A stretch of 64,000 bases of DNA from Svornostia abyssi (lineage in GTDB: Bacteria; Actinomycetota; Thermoleophilia; Solirubrobacterales; Solirubrobacteraceae): NCBI GenBank assembly GCA_024666565.1, contig CP088295.1, forward strand, positions 4,836,001-4,900,000. The letters run 5' to 3'. Below the pieces are notes generated by a model, which saw nothing but the letters and a program-made list of their open reading frames with translations, was not told where the DNA came from and ran no database searches. Both the position numbers and the translations under genes were made by a program. Of the stretch, positions 57,516 to 64,000 are shown piece after piece; positions within the stretch are counted from its first letter, which is position 1; each line of letters starts with the position of its first letter.

Positions 57516-58338
57516 GCCGCCGCCCCGTGGCGAAGAGCCACGCGCTCCACGCCACGAAGACGACCCCGCAGCCGGCCGTGACCCCGAGCGCCAGCGCGTA
57601 GGAGACGTCCGCGGTGCCGAGGAACCCGTACCGCACGGCCTGCACGAGGTAGAAGACCGGGTTGAGCTGGGAGATCTCCTCCCACGGCGAGGGCAGGAGA
57701 TCGACGCTGTAGAAGACCCCGCCGAGGAACGCCAGGGGCAGGATCGCGACGTTGTTGACCGCCATGTGGTGGTCGAAGCTCTCCGCATAGATCCCGACGA
57801 CGACACCCAGCGCGCAGAAGGCCACGAGCAGCGCGATGACCGCGGCCGCGAGTGCGAACGGCTCGCGCACCGGCACCCCGGTCACCGGCACCGCGACCGC
57901 GCCCAGCGCGATCCCGATCGCCAGCGCCCGCACGGCCCCGCCCACCGACAGCCCGAGGTTGACCTCCCAGGCCCGCATGGGGGCCGCGAGGACGTCGTGG
58001 ATGTAGCGGTCGAACCGTGCCTGGAACGTGGACGACGCGTTGTTGGAGTACGCCGCCTGCGCCATCGCCATCGCGATGAGGCCCGGCACGATGAACTGGT
58101 CGTACGGCACGCCGTCGATGTCCTTGATCCGCTCGCCGAGCGACAGCCCGAAGACGACGATGAACAGCAGCGAGCTGATGACGGGCGCGAGGATCGTCTG
58201 CGTCCAGAGCTTCAGGACGCGGTGCGTCTCGCGGGAGGCCAGCGCGAGCAGCCCTCGCCGACGTTCGACGAGTCCGGGGGCGGACGAACGAGCCCCAGCG
58301 AGTTCGTCCCCGGGATGGCGAGCCTCCAGGCGAGTCAT
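57505..58338 (-). CDS. ABC-2 type transporter permease
   Basis: This is a 277-residue permease with six membrane helices. It has the ABC-2 features FIVPGLIAMAMAQAAYSN, FQARFDRYIHDVLAAPMRAW (coupling helix) and LPLAFLGGVFYSVDLLP. The family exports polysaccharide, lipids or drugs; this form is like NodJ/DrrB. It is coupled by ATGA to the ATPase gene upstream on the strand. Confidence 0.9.
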   Translation of the reverse strand: MTRLEARHPGDELAGARSSAPGLVERRRGLLALASRETHRVLKLWTQTILAPVISSLLFIVVFGLSLGERIKDIDGVPYDQFIVPGLIAMAMAQAAYSNNASSTFQARFDRYIHDVLAAPMRAWEVNLGLSVGGAVRALAIGIALGAVAVPVTGVPVREPFALAAAVIALLVAFCALGVVVGIYAESFDHHMAVNNVAILPLAFLGGVFYSVDLLPSPWEEISQLNPVFYLVQAVRYGFLGTADVSYALALGVTAGCGVVFVAWSAWLFATGRRLKP

Positions 58339-59069
58339 CCCGCCATCGCCCGGAGGTAAACGTCCTGCAACGTCTCGGCGTCGTACGCGGCGCGCAGCCC
58401 GTCCGCGCTGTCACGGGCGAGCAGCCGGCCGTCGCGGATGAGGGCGATCTCCTCGCACAGCGCCTCGGCCTCCTCGAGGTAGTGCGTCGTCAGTAGGATC
58501 GTGGTGCCGCCCTCGTGCAGCCGGCGGATGTACGTCCACAGCTCGGTGCGCAGCTCGATGTCCACGCCGGCGGTCGGCTCGTCGAGGATCACCAGGCGCG
58601 GCTCGTGCATGAGGGCGCGCGCGAGCAGCAGGCGCCGCCGCATACCGCCCGAGAGCTGCGGCGCGCGGACGCCCGCCTTCCCGCGCAGGTCGAAGACGTC
58701 CATCATCTCGTTGGCCCGTGCCTGCGCCCGGCGGCGGGTCATGCCGTAGTAGCCGCCGTGGTAGACGAGCGTCTCGCGGACGTCGAGGAAGCGATCGAGG
58801 TTGACGTCCTGCTCGGCCAGGCCGACGAGGCGCCGCGCCTCGAGGCTGTCGTGCGGCAGGCCGAACACGCGCAGGTCCCCGCCCGTGACCCGGATGAGGT
58901 TGCAGACCGCGCTGATGAGCGTCGTCTTGCCCGCGCCGTTGGGGCCGAGCAGGCCGAAGAACGCGCCGTCGGGAATCTCGAGATCGAAGCCGTCGAGGGC
59001 GAGCAACCCGCCGTCGTAGCGCTTCGTCAGCCCGTGCAGCGCGAGCGCGGGTGGGGGCGGCGAGACCAC
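58335..59069 (-). CDS. ABC transporter ATP-binding protein (DrrA/NodI-like)
   Basis: This is a 244-residue ATPase with Walker A GPNGAGKT, Q-loop AEQDVNLD, signature LSGGMRRRLLLARAL, Walker B LVILDEPTAGVD and H-loop TTHYLEE. It is partnered with the ABC-2 permease. I use GTG 59069 because a TAGAGT box (59077-59082 on this strand) lies seven bases upstream; GTG 59078 would overlap that box. Confidence 0.9.
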   Translation of the reverse strand: MVSPPPPALALHGLTKRYDGGLLALDGFDLEIPDGAFFGLLGPNGAGKTTLISAVCNLIRVTGGDLRVFGLPHDSLEARRLVGLAEQDVNLDRFLDVRETLVYHGGYYGMTRRRAQARANEMMDVFDLRGKAGVRAPQLSGGMRRRLLLARALMHEPRLVILDEPTAGVDIELRTELWTYIRRLHEGGTTILLTTHYLEEAEALCEEIALIRDGRLLARDSADGLRAAYDAETLQDVYLRAMAG

Positions 59070-59079
59070 CGCCCCCACT

Positions 59080-62000
59080 CTAGGATCCGGCCGTCAGCCC
59101 GGCGGCTGCACCAGCGCGTCGCCCGCGATCGCCACGCGCGCCGGGATGCCCGGCCCAAGCCAGGACACGAACAGGCTCGCCCCGCCGGACCGGTCGACGT
59201 ACTCCACGACGAGCTCGTGCTCGCCGGCGGTCAGCGACAGCGTCGTCGAGCGCGTCGGGAACAGGATGTTCCGCGTCCACTGGCTGAGCACGAGCGCGCC
59301 GTCGACGTAGATCCGGTAGCCGTCGTCCGCGGTGCCGTAGAGCTTGTACGCGCCGGTCTGCGGCACGCGCAGCCGGCCCGACAAGCGCGCCGACCACGTG
59401 TCGACCCCCCACACCGGCCGGAGCGCCGCTGCCCCACCGCTGCTCCAGCGAGGTGACGACCGCCGTGCCCTTCGGCTCGGTGAACTCCGCCGTGTCGAAC
59501 CACTCGGCGCGCAGTCCGGGCGCGCCGCTGGCGGGCAGGCGCGCGAGGACGGTCTGCGTGACGGCGTCGGACTGCTCGCCGTCTCCGTCGCGGACGCGGA
59601 GCGTGGCCGTCCAGGTCCCGACGGCGTAGGTGTGCGTCGTGGTGGGCGTCGTGGTCTCGGCCGTCGTGCCGTCGCCGAAGTCCCAGAGGTAGGTCAGGCC
59701 CTCGCCCACCGGGTCCTCGCTCTCCGACGCGTCGAAGGCGACCTCGAGCGGCGCGTCGCCCTCGGTGGGGTCCGTCGTGAAGTCGGCCGACGGTGACTGG
59801 CGCTCGGGCGCCGGAAGCAGGTTCGCCGGTCCGATCGGCACCTTCTGCGGCACGCCGGGGCCGTTCCAGGACACGCGCAGCCCCGCGGTGCCGGTGCGGT
59901 CGATGTACTCGACCACGATGTCGTGCTCGCCGGCCGTGAGCGGGATCGACGTGCTGACCTCGGGCTGCAGCCAGTTGTACGTCCAGCGGTTCAGGCGGGT
60001 GACGCCGTCGATGATCACCCGTGCGCCGTCGTCGGCGCGGGAGTAGAGCTTGTACGTCCCGGCCTGCGGCACCACGAGCTTGCCCTCGTAGCGCGCGGTC
60101 CACTGGTCGGCGCCCACCATGAGCGGCGCGCCGCCGCCCCACTGCTGATCGAGGGTGGGCACGACCTCGGAGCGGACCCGCCCGGTGAAGTCCGGGTTGT
60201 CGTAGTACGTCGCGCGCAGGCCCACGGTCCCCGGCGCCGGTGACGCGTACGCGGCCGTCAGCGTGGTGTCCGCGTCGGGCATCGTGAAGCTGTGCGCCGC
60301 GCCGCCGCCGTCGGACCATCCGGTGAGGTCGTACAACTCGCCGCTGGTGATCTGGCGTGCCTTCGCCTCGACGGTGAGGACCGTGCCGGGCCATGACGTC
60401 ACCGTCACGGGCGCCGTCGCGTCGACCCGCTCGTTGAGCGACACCTTCAGGCCGGGCGGGCTCGTCGCGACCGTGAGCGTGCGCTTGCGCGGCTGCACGG
60501 TGCGCGTGACGGTGCGGCTCAGGCCGCGCGAATCCGTCGCGGTGAGCCGCACCTCGAGGTAGCTGTTCTCGCCGCCGTCGAGGTCCTCGGGCTCGGGGCC
60601 CACGATCGTCCGTTCCGCGCCGGTCCCGCCGAACCACGGGTGGTAGTGGTCGGCGTGGTGACGGCGGACCTCCCAGGTCAACGAGGTTCCGGCCAGCGGG
60701 CCGTCCTGCTCGTCGGTCGCCGACCCGCGCAGCTCGAGGTCGCCGTTCGCGGTGAACGTCGCGCCCGCCGCCGGGGAGGCGATCACCGGGTCCGGCGTGG
60801 TGTTCCCGGCGTCCACGCTCACGGTCGCGGGAGCGGACTCCAGGCCCTCGTCGTCGCGCACGCGCAGCGTCACGGTGCGCTGCGCCGCGGTGCTGAACGT
60901 GTGCGTCGTCGTGGGCGTGGCCGTCTCGGCCGTCGTGCCGTCGCCGAAGTCCCAGAGGTAGGTCAACGGATCGCCGTCCGGGTCACGGCTCGCTCCACCG
61001 TCGAGCGACACCTCGAGCGGCAGCGCCCCCGACTGCGGCGTGGCCGTGACCCGGGCGACCGGCGGGCGGTTGCCGCCGCCGACGTACCGGATGCGCGTGA
61101 TCTCACCCGTGAAGTGCGAGACGTACAGCGCGTCGTCCGGCCCGAAGATCGTGCTCAGCAGCGTGCCGCCGTCCGTGCCCCAGACGCTGGCCTCCCAGCC
61201 GCCTCCCGCCTTCGGCTCCAGCCGGTTGAGCGTGCCGCAGTTGAAATCCGCGAAGAGGTAGGCGTCGTCGAGCTCCGGCTCCCAGGCGCCGTCGGGGACG
61301 AACGCGCCGCCCGTGATCGAGCCGCACGGGTTCTCGGGACTGTGCATGTAGGCATGGATCGGGGCCTTCGTCCACGTCGGTCCGCAGTCGGTCTTGCTGC
61401 CGATGACGCAGTTGCCCTCGCGGATGTTCCAGCCGTAGTCCGCGCCCTTCTCGCCCTGGTTGACCTCTTCCCACGTGGCGTGACCGACGTCGTTGATGAA
61501 GAACCGGTCCGCCGGCGCGTCGGGGTCGAGCGCGAAGCGGAACGGGTTGCGCAGACCCTTCGCGAAGGTCTCCTGGCACTCGATGCCCGTCGTGCCGACG
61601 CCGACGAGCGCGCAGCGCTGCCCGGTCGCGGCGTACGGGTTGTCTGCAGGGATCGACCCGTCGGGGTTGATGCGCAGGATCTTGCCGACCAGCGCGTGGC
61701 GGTCGCGCGCCGCCCCGTTGTACGCGCCGCATGCGCCCAGGAGGCGGTAGTTGCACCCACCGTCACCGACCGAGACGTACAGCGTGCCGTCCTTGCCCTG
61801 GTGGACGTCGCCGGCCATGTGCAGGTGGCCGGCGTTCGGGATCTTGTCGAGGAGGACGACCTCGGAGGCCGGGTCGATCGTGTCGCCCACCATCGTGAAG
61901 CGCGACAGGCGGTTCATCGCCTTGCCGGCGCCGTACCCGCCCTCCTGCCCCTCGCACTTCGATGTGCCCTTCACGGTCCAGTAGGCGAAGACGTGGCCCG

Positions 62001-62310
62001 TCAGCGCGAAGTCGTCGGACACCTCCAGGCCCACCAGCCCGCGCTCGGAGTTCGCGCAGGTCCGCGCCGAGATGTCGAGCGCCGGGTCGGGATCGAGGGT
62101 GCCGTCCGGGTGGATGATCCGCACCCGGCCCGAGCGCTCGGTGACGAACAACCGGCCGTCGGGCGCGAACACCATCGCGACGGGTTCGGGCAGCGTCGCG
62201 ACGTCCTCCTCGACGTACCCGTCGGGGAGCGTCATCGCCCCCGACGACGACACCAGCCCCCCGTACATCCCCAGAACCACAGTCAGAAGAACAGCGCACC
62301 GTGCCAGCAT
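59080..62310 (-). CDS. Exported PQQ-type sugar dehydrogenase with PKD and PA14 modules, frameshift near the end
   Basis: The product is about 1070 residues. After a signal peptide (MLARCAVLLTVVLGMYGGLV), residues 30-410 are a glucose/sorbosone dehydrogenase beta-propeller (VFAPDGRLFVTERSGRVRII, AGHLHMAGDVHQGKDGTLYV, FAKGLRNPFRFALDP). A PKD domain (DGDPLTYLWDFGDGTTAE), a beta-sandwich, a PA14 domain (LRATYYDNPDFTG), another PKD and a second PA14 follow. One extra C in C6 at 59405-59410 breaks the last PA14. With C5 it continues to a stop at 59094 (YGTADDGYRIYVDGALV, GPGIPARVAIAGDALVQPPG end). Likely a secreted carbohydrate-oxidising or binding protein. Confidence 0.85.
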   Translation of the reverse strand: MLARCAVLLTVVLGMYGGLVSSSGAMTLPDGYVEEDVATLPEPVAMVFAPDGRLFVTERSGRVRIIHPDGTLDPDPALDISARTCANSERGLVGLEVSDDFALTGHVFAYWTVKGTSKCEGQEGGYGAGKAMNRLSRFTMVGDTIDPASEVVLLDKIPNAGHLHMAGDVHQGKDGTLYVSVGDGGCNYRLLGACGAYNGAARDRHALVGKILRINPDGSIPADNPYAATGQRCALVGVGTTGIECQETFAKGLRNPFRFALDPDAPADRFFINDVGHATWEEVNQGEKGADYGWNIREGNCVIGSKTDCGPTWTKAPIHAYMHSPENPCGSITGGAFVPDGAWEPELDDAYLFADFNCGTLNRLEPKAGGGWEASVWGTDGGTLLSTIFGPDDALYVSHFTGEITRIRYVGGGNRPPVARVTATPQSGALPLEVSLDGGASRDPDGDPLTYLWDFGDGTTAETATPTTTHTFSTAAQRTVTLRVRDDEGLESAPATVSVDAGNTTPDPVIASPAAGATFTANGDLELRGSATDEQDGPLAGTSLTWEVRRHHADHYHPWFGGTGAERTIVGPEPEDLDGGENSYLEVRLTATDSRGLSRTVTRTVQPRKRTLTVATSPPGLKVSLNERVDATAPVTVTSWPGTVLTVEAKARQITSGELYDLTGWSDGGGAAHSFTMPDADTTLTAAYASPAPGTVGLRATYYDNPDFTGRVRSEVVPTLDQQWGGGAPLMVGADQWTARYEGKLVVPQAGTYKLYSRADDGARVIIDGVTRLNRWTYNWLQPEVSTSIPLTAGEHDIVVEYIDRTGTAGLRVSWNGPGVPQKVPIGPANLLPAPERQSPSADFTTDPTEGDAPLEVAFDASESEDPVGEGLTYLWDFGDGTTAETTTPTTTHTYAVGTWTATLRVRDGDGEQSDAVTQTVLARLPASGAPGLRAEWFDTAEFTEPKGTAVVTSLEQRWGSGAPAGVGGRHVVGALVGPAARAADRRVQALRHRGRRLPDLRRRRARAQPVDAEHPVPDALDDAVADRRRARARRGVRRPVRRGEPVRVLAWAGHPGARGDRGRRAGAAAGLTAGS

Positions 62311-62429
62311 GGGGCCGAGTCTTGCACCGAAAACCACTGAACGATCTTCATTTCCTCCTGAATCTCGTTCACTTCGGGCCGGCAGCCCTCCTGCGAGCCT
62401 CCGGGCACCCGTCCACTAGGCTGGCGCGC

Positions 62430-63011
62430 ATGCCGCTGATCCCCACCGTCGTCGACCGCTCCGCCCGCGGGGAGCGCGAGTACGACATCTACTCGCGCCT
62501 GCTGAACGAGCGCATCATCTTCCTCGGCTCCGCCGTGGACGATCAGGTCGCCAACATCATCGTGGCCCAGCTGCTGCACCTCGAGTCGTCCGATCCGGAC
62601 AAGGACATCTCGATGTACATCAACTCGCCCGGCGGCTCGATCTACGCCGGCATGGCGATCTACGACACGATGCAGTTCATCAAGCCCGACGTGCAGACGA
62701 TCGTCTGCGGCATCGCGATGTCCATGGGCTCACTGCTCCTGACGGGCGGCGCGAAGGGCAAGCGCATGTCGCTGCCGAACTCGCGGATCCTCATCCACCA
62801 GCCGTCGGCCGGGTTCGAGGGTCAGTCCTCGGACATCGAGATCCACATGAACGAGATCCTCAAGACGCGCAAGCGGATCGACGAGCTCTACGCGCTGCAC
62901 ACCGGGCAGCCGGAGGAGACCGTGCACGTCGACATGGAGCGCGACCGCTTCTTCAAGCCCGAAGAGGCCGTCGAGTACGGCCTCATCGACAAGGTCATCA
63001 CCTCACACTGA
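62430..63011 (+). CDS. clpP: ATP-dependent Clp protease proteolytic subunit
   Basis: This is a 193-residue serine protease with a complete triad: Ser98 in GIAMSMGSLL, His123 in ILIHQPSAGF and Asp172 in DMERDRFF. The length and the N-terminal IPTVVDRSARGEREYDIYSR are typical of the mature tetradecameric peptidase. TAGGCT at 62417-62422 lies seven bases before ATG 62430, so the message is probably leaderless. No clpX or second clpP follows in the window. Confidence 0.95.
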   Translation: MPLIPTVVDRSARGEREYDIYSRLLNERIIFLGSAVDDQVANIIVAQLLHLESSDPDKDISMYINSPGGSIYAGMAIYDTMQFIKPDVQTIVCGIAMSMGSLLLTGGAKGKRMSLPNSRILIHQPSAGFEGQSSDIEIHMNEILKTRKRIDELYALHTGQPEETVHVDMERDRFFKPEEAVEYGLIDKVITSH

Positions 63012-63432
63012 GCGCCAGCAGCGCGGCGCGGATCTCCGCGTCGCGTCGTGCTGCGTCCGGGTCGGCCCACCGCCACCGAACGCCCTCCTCGATGACGAAC
63101 CGCGGCTGGCCGTGGTCCTGCAGGCGCACGACGTCGAGCGCGAGGGCCGCGACCCGGTCGCTCACCGTCATGGGGTCCTGCACGATCGTGACCTCGCAGT
63201 GGGCGGTCAGCGCGACGTCGCCCCCGGCCAGGAACGTCAGCGCGGCGCGCGGGTCGTCGCGCAGGCGGCGCAGCGTCTCGCGCCGGCGCGCAAGGGCGAG
63301 GACGAGCCGGGTGTCGGAGACGCGGACCGCGGTCGACACCGGGATCGCGTGCGGCGCGCCCGCGGCGGTGGACAGGATCGCGACCGTCCCGGGTTCCCAC
63401 TCGGGCAGCGCCGCTGGGTCCTCCCGGGGCAC
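62998..63432 (-). CDS. Pyridoxamine 5'-phosphate oxidase-like FMN-binding protein
   Basis: This 144-residue split-barrel protein (WEPGTVAILSTAAGAPHAIP, DTRLVLALARRRETLRRLRD, PRAALTFLAGGDVALTAHCE) belongs to the PPOX/FMN or F420 binding family. It is too small for true PdxH and lacks an obvious pyridoxal site. It ends inside the last 14 bases of clpP on the other strand and lies three bases downstream of the FAH-family gene, suggesting an operon. Confidence 0.8.
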   Translation of the reverse strand: MPREDPAALPEWEPGTVAILSTAAGAPHAIPVSTAVRVSDTRLVLALARRRETLRRLRDDPRAALTFLAGGDVALTAHCEVTIVQDPMTVSDRVAALALDVVRLQDHGQPRFVIEEGVRWRWADPDAARRDAEIRAALLALSVR

Positions 63433-63435
63433 GGC

Positions 63436-64000
63436 TCAGGCCACCGGGTGCTCGATCGCGCCGAGCCCCTCGATCTCGATGCGGATGACGTCGCCGGACT
63501 CGAGGAAGACCCGCGGATCCATCGCGCTGCCCACACCGCTCGGCGTTCCGGTGAAGATGAGGTCGCCGGGCTCGAGCGTGTTCGTCTCGCGGATGAACGC
63601 CACGAGCTCCGGCACGCCGAAGACGAGATCCGACGTGCGCGTGTCCTGGCGCAGCTCACCGTTGACCCAGGTGCGCAGCTGCAGGTCGTGCGGGTCGGGC
63701 GCCTCGTCGGCCGTCGTGATCCACGGCCCCCAGGGGCAGAACCCGTCGGCGCCCTTCGCGCGGGTCCACTGCTTCTCGCGCCGCTGGAGGTCGCGGGCGC
63801 TCACGTCGTCGCCGACCGCGTAGCCGGCGACCTCCCCGCCCGCGCCCATGACCACGACGAGCTCGCCCTCGTAGTCCAGACGGCGGACCACGGGCGGGCA
63901 GACGATCGGGCCGCCCGGAGGCGCGCTGGCCGATGGCGCCATGGTGAAGACGATCGGGAACTCCGGGACGTCGAGGCCCTGTTCCTCGGCGTGCGCGCGG
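63436..64000 (-). CDS. Fumarylacetoacetate hydrolase family protein, 5' end cut
   Basis: The frame is open to the end of the window, so the N-terminal part is missing; about 187 residues are visible. It has the FAH core (EFPIVFTMAPSASAPPGGPI, LDYEGELVVVMG, GYAVGDDVSARDLQRREKQW, GDLIFTGTPSGVG). The metal-binding E of DYEGEL and D of GDDVSARD are present. Relatives cleave or hydrate acylpyruvates and 2-hydroxy-dienoates in aromatic catabolism. The lysine usual in FTKAPSA is Met here. Confidence 0.88.
   Translation of the reverse strand, partial: RAHAEEQGLDVPEFPIVFTMAPSASAPPGGPIVCPPVVRRLDYEGELVVVMGAGGEVAGYAVGDDVSARDLQRREKQWTRAKGADGFCPWGPWITTADEAPDPHDLQLRTWVNGELRQDTRTSDLVFGVPELVAFIRETNTLEPGDLIFTGTPSGVGSAMDPRVFLESGDVIRIEIEGLGAIEHPVA

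Overview
The window is 64 kb of very GC-rich, gene-dense bacterial chromosome with about 60 protein genes on both strands, two tRNAs, and no rRNA, CRISPR array, insertion sequence or prophage that I can see. F420-type luciferase-like oxidoreductase, many TetR regulators, a mycobacterial-type fadA2-fabG4-htdX beta-oxidation cluster, frequent GTG starts and many start codons 6-9 bases behind a TANNNT box (leaderless transcription) point to Actinobacteria. The exported calcium-repeat and fibronectin-III-like proteins suggest class Thermoleophilia (Solirubrobacter, Conexibacter, Patulibacter relatives); that placement is inference.

Layout. 1-4.2 kb: end of a PucR-type regulator, lipoate ligase-like and aldo/keto reductase genes, a TetR regulator and a divergent short-chain dehydrogenase. 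4.3-14.5 kb: mixed small, exported and enzyme genes, including a decapeptide-repeat protein, a large exported calcium-repeat protein, an enolase-superfamily enzyme, and two paralogous RibD-C/DHFR-like genes. 14.6-19.4 kb: tRNA-Thr, a dehydrogenase, a hydrolase, a hexapeptide/cysteine-repeat protein, a TetR plus MpaB-like oxygenase (DUF2236) pair, and an F420-type oxidoreductase. 19.5-23 kb: two divergent calcium-repeat exported proteins with a two-component system and a symmetric four-box operator between them. 23-31.6 kb: an exported HExxH peptidase, two fibronectin-type exported proteins around a NUDIX gene, and a three-gene membrane/TPR/AAA+ operon. 31.6-34 kb: a second TetR/DUF2236 pair and a universal-stress-like gene.

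34.1-42.1 kb is a fatty-acid degradation region: TetR, thiolase, FabG4-like reductase and MaoC hydratase, then an exported lipase and two acyl-CoA dehydrogenases. A nearly identical 25-bp operator lies in front of both the TetR operon and the dehydrogenase operon, so one regulator probably controls both. 42.2-53 kb: molybdopterin oxidoreductase, tRNA-Tyr, an FAD reductase, exported acidic and zinc-ribbon proteins, a principal-type sigma factor, FolE2/MptA-type GTP cyclohydrolase, a MASE1-GGDEF cyclase and PgsA. 53-64 kb: EamA transporter, FetAB-like ABC exporter, a YdbS/YdbT-like PH-domain pair, an ABC-2 exporter, a large PQQ-type sugar dehydrogenase with PKD and PA14 modules, ClpP, an FMN-barrel protein and a truncated FAH-family gene.

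An important caveat concerns the sequence itself. Six otherwise intact genes (VOC protein, second acyl-CoA dehydrogenase, FolE2, EamA, YdbT-like, PQQ dehydrogenase) each carry one extra C or G in a C/G run. Removing that single base restores a normal full-length protein in every case. These look like consensus sequencing errors rather than true pseudogenes.
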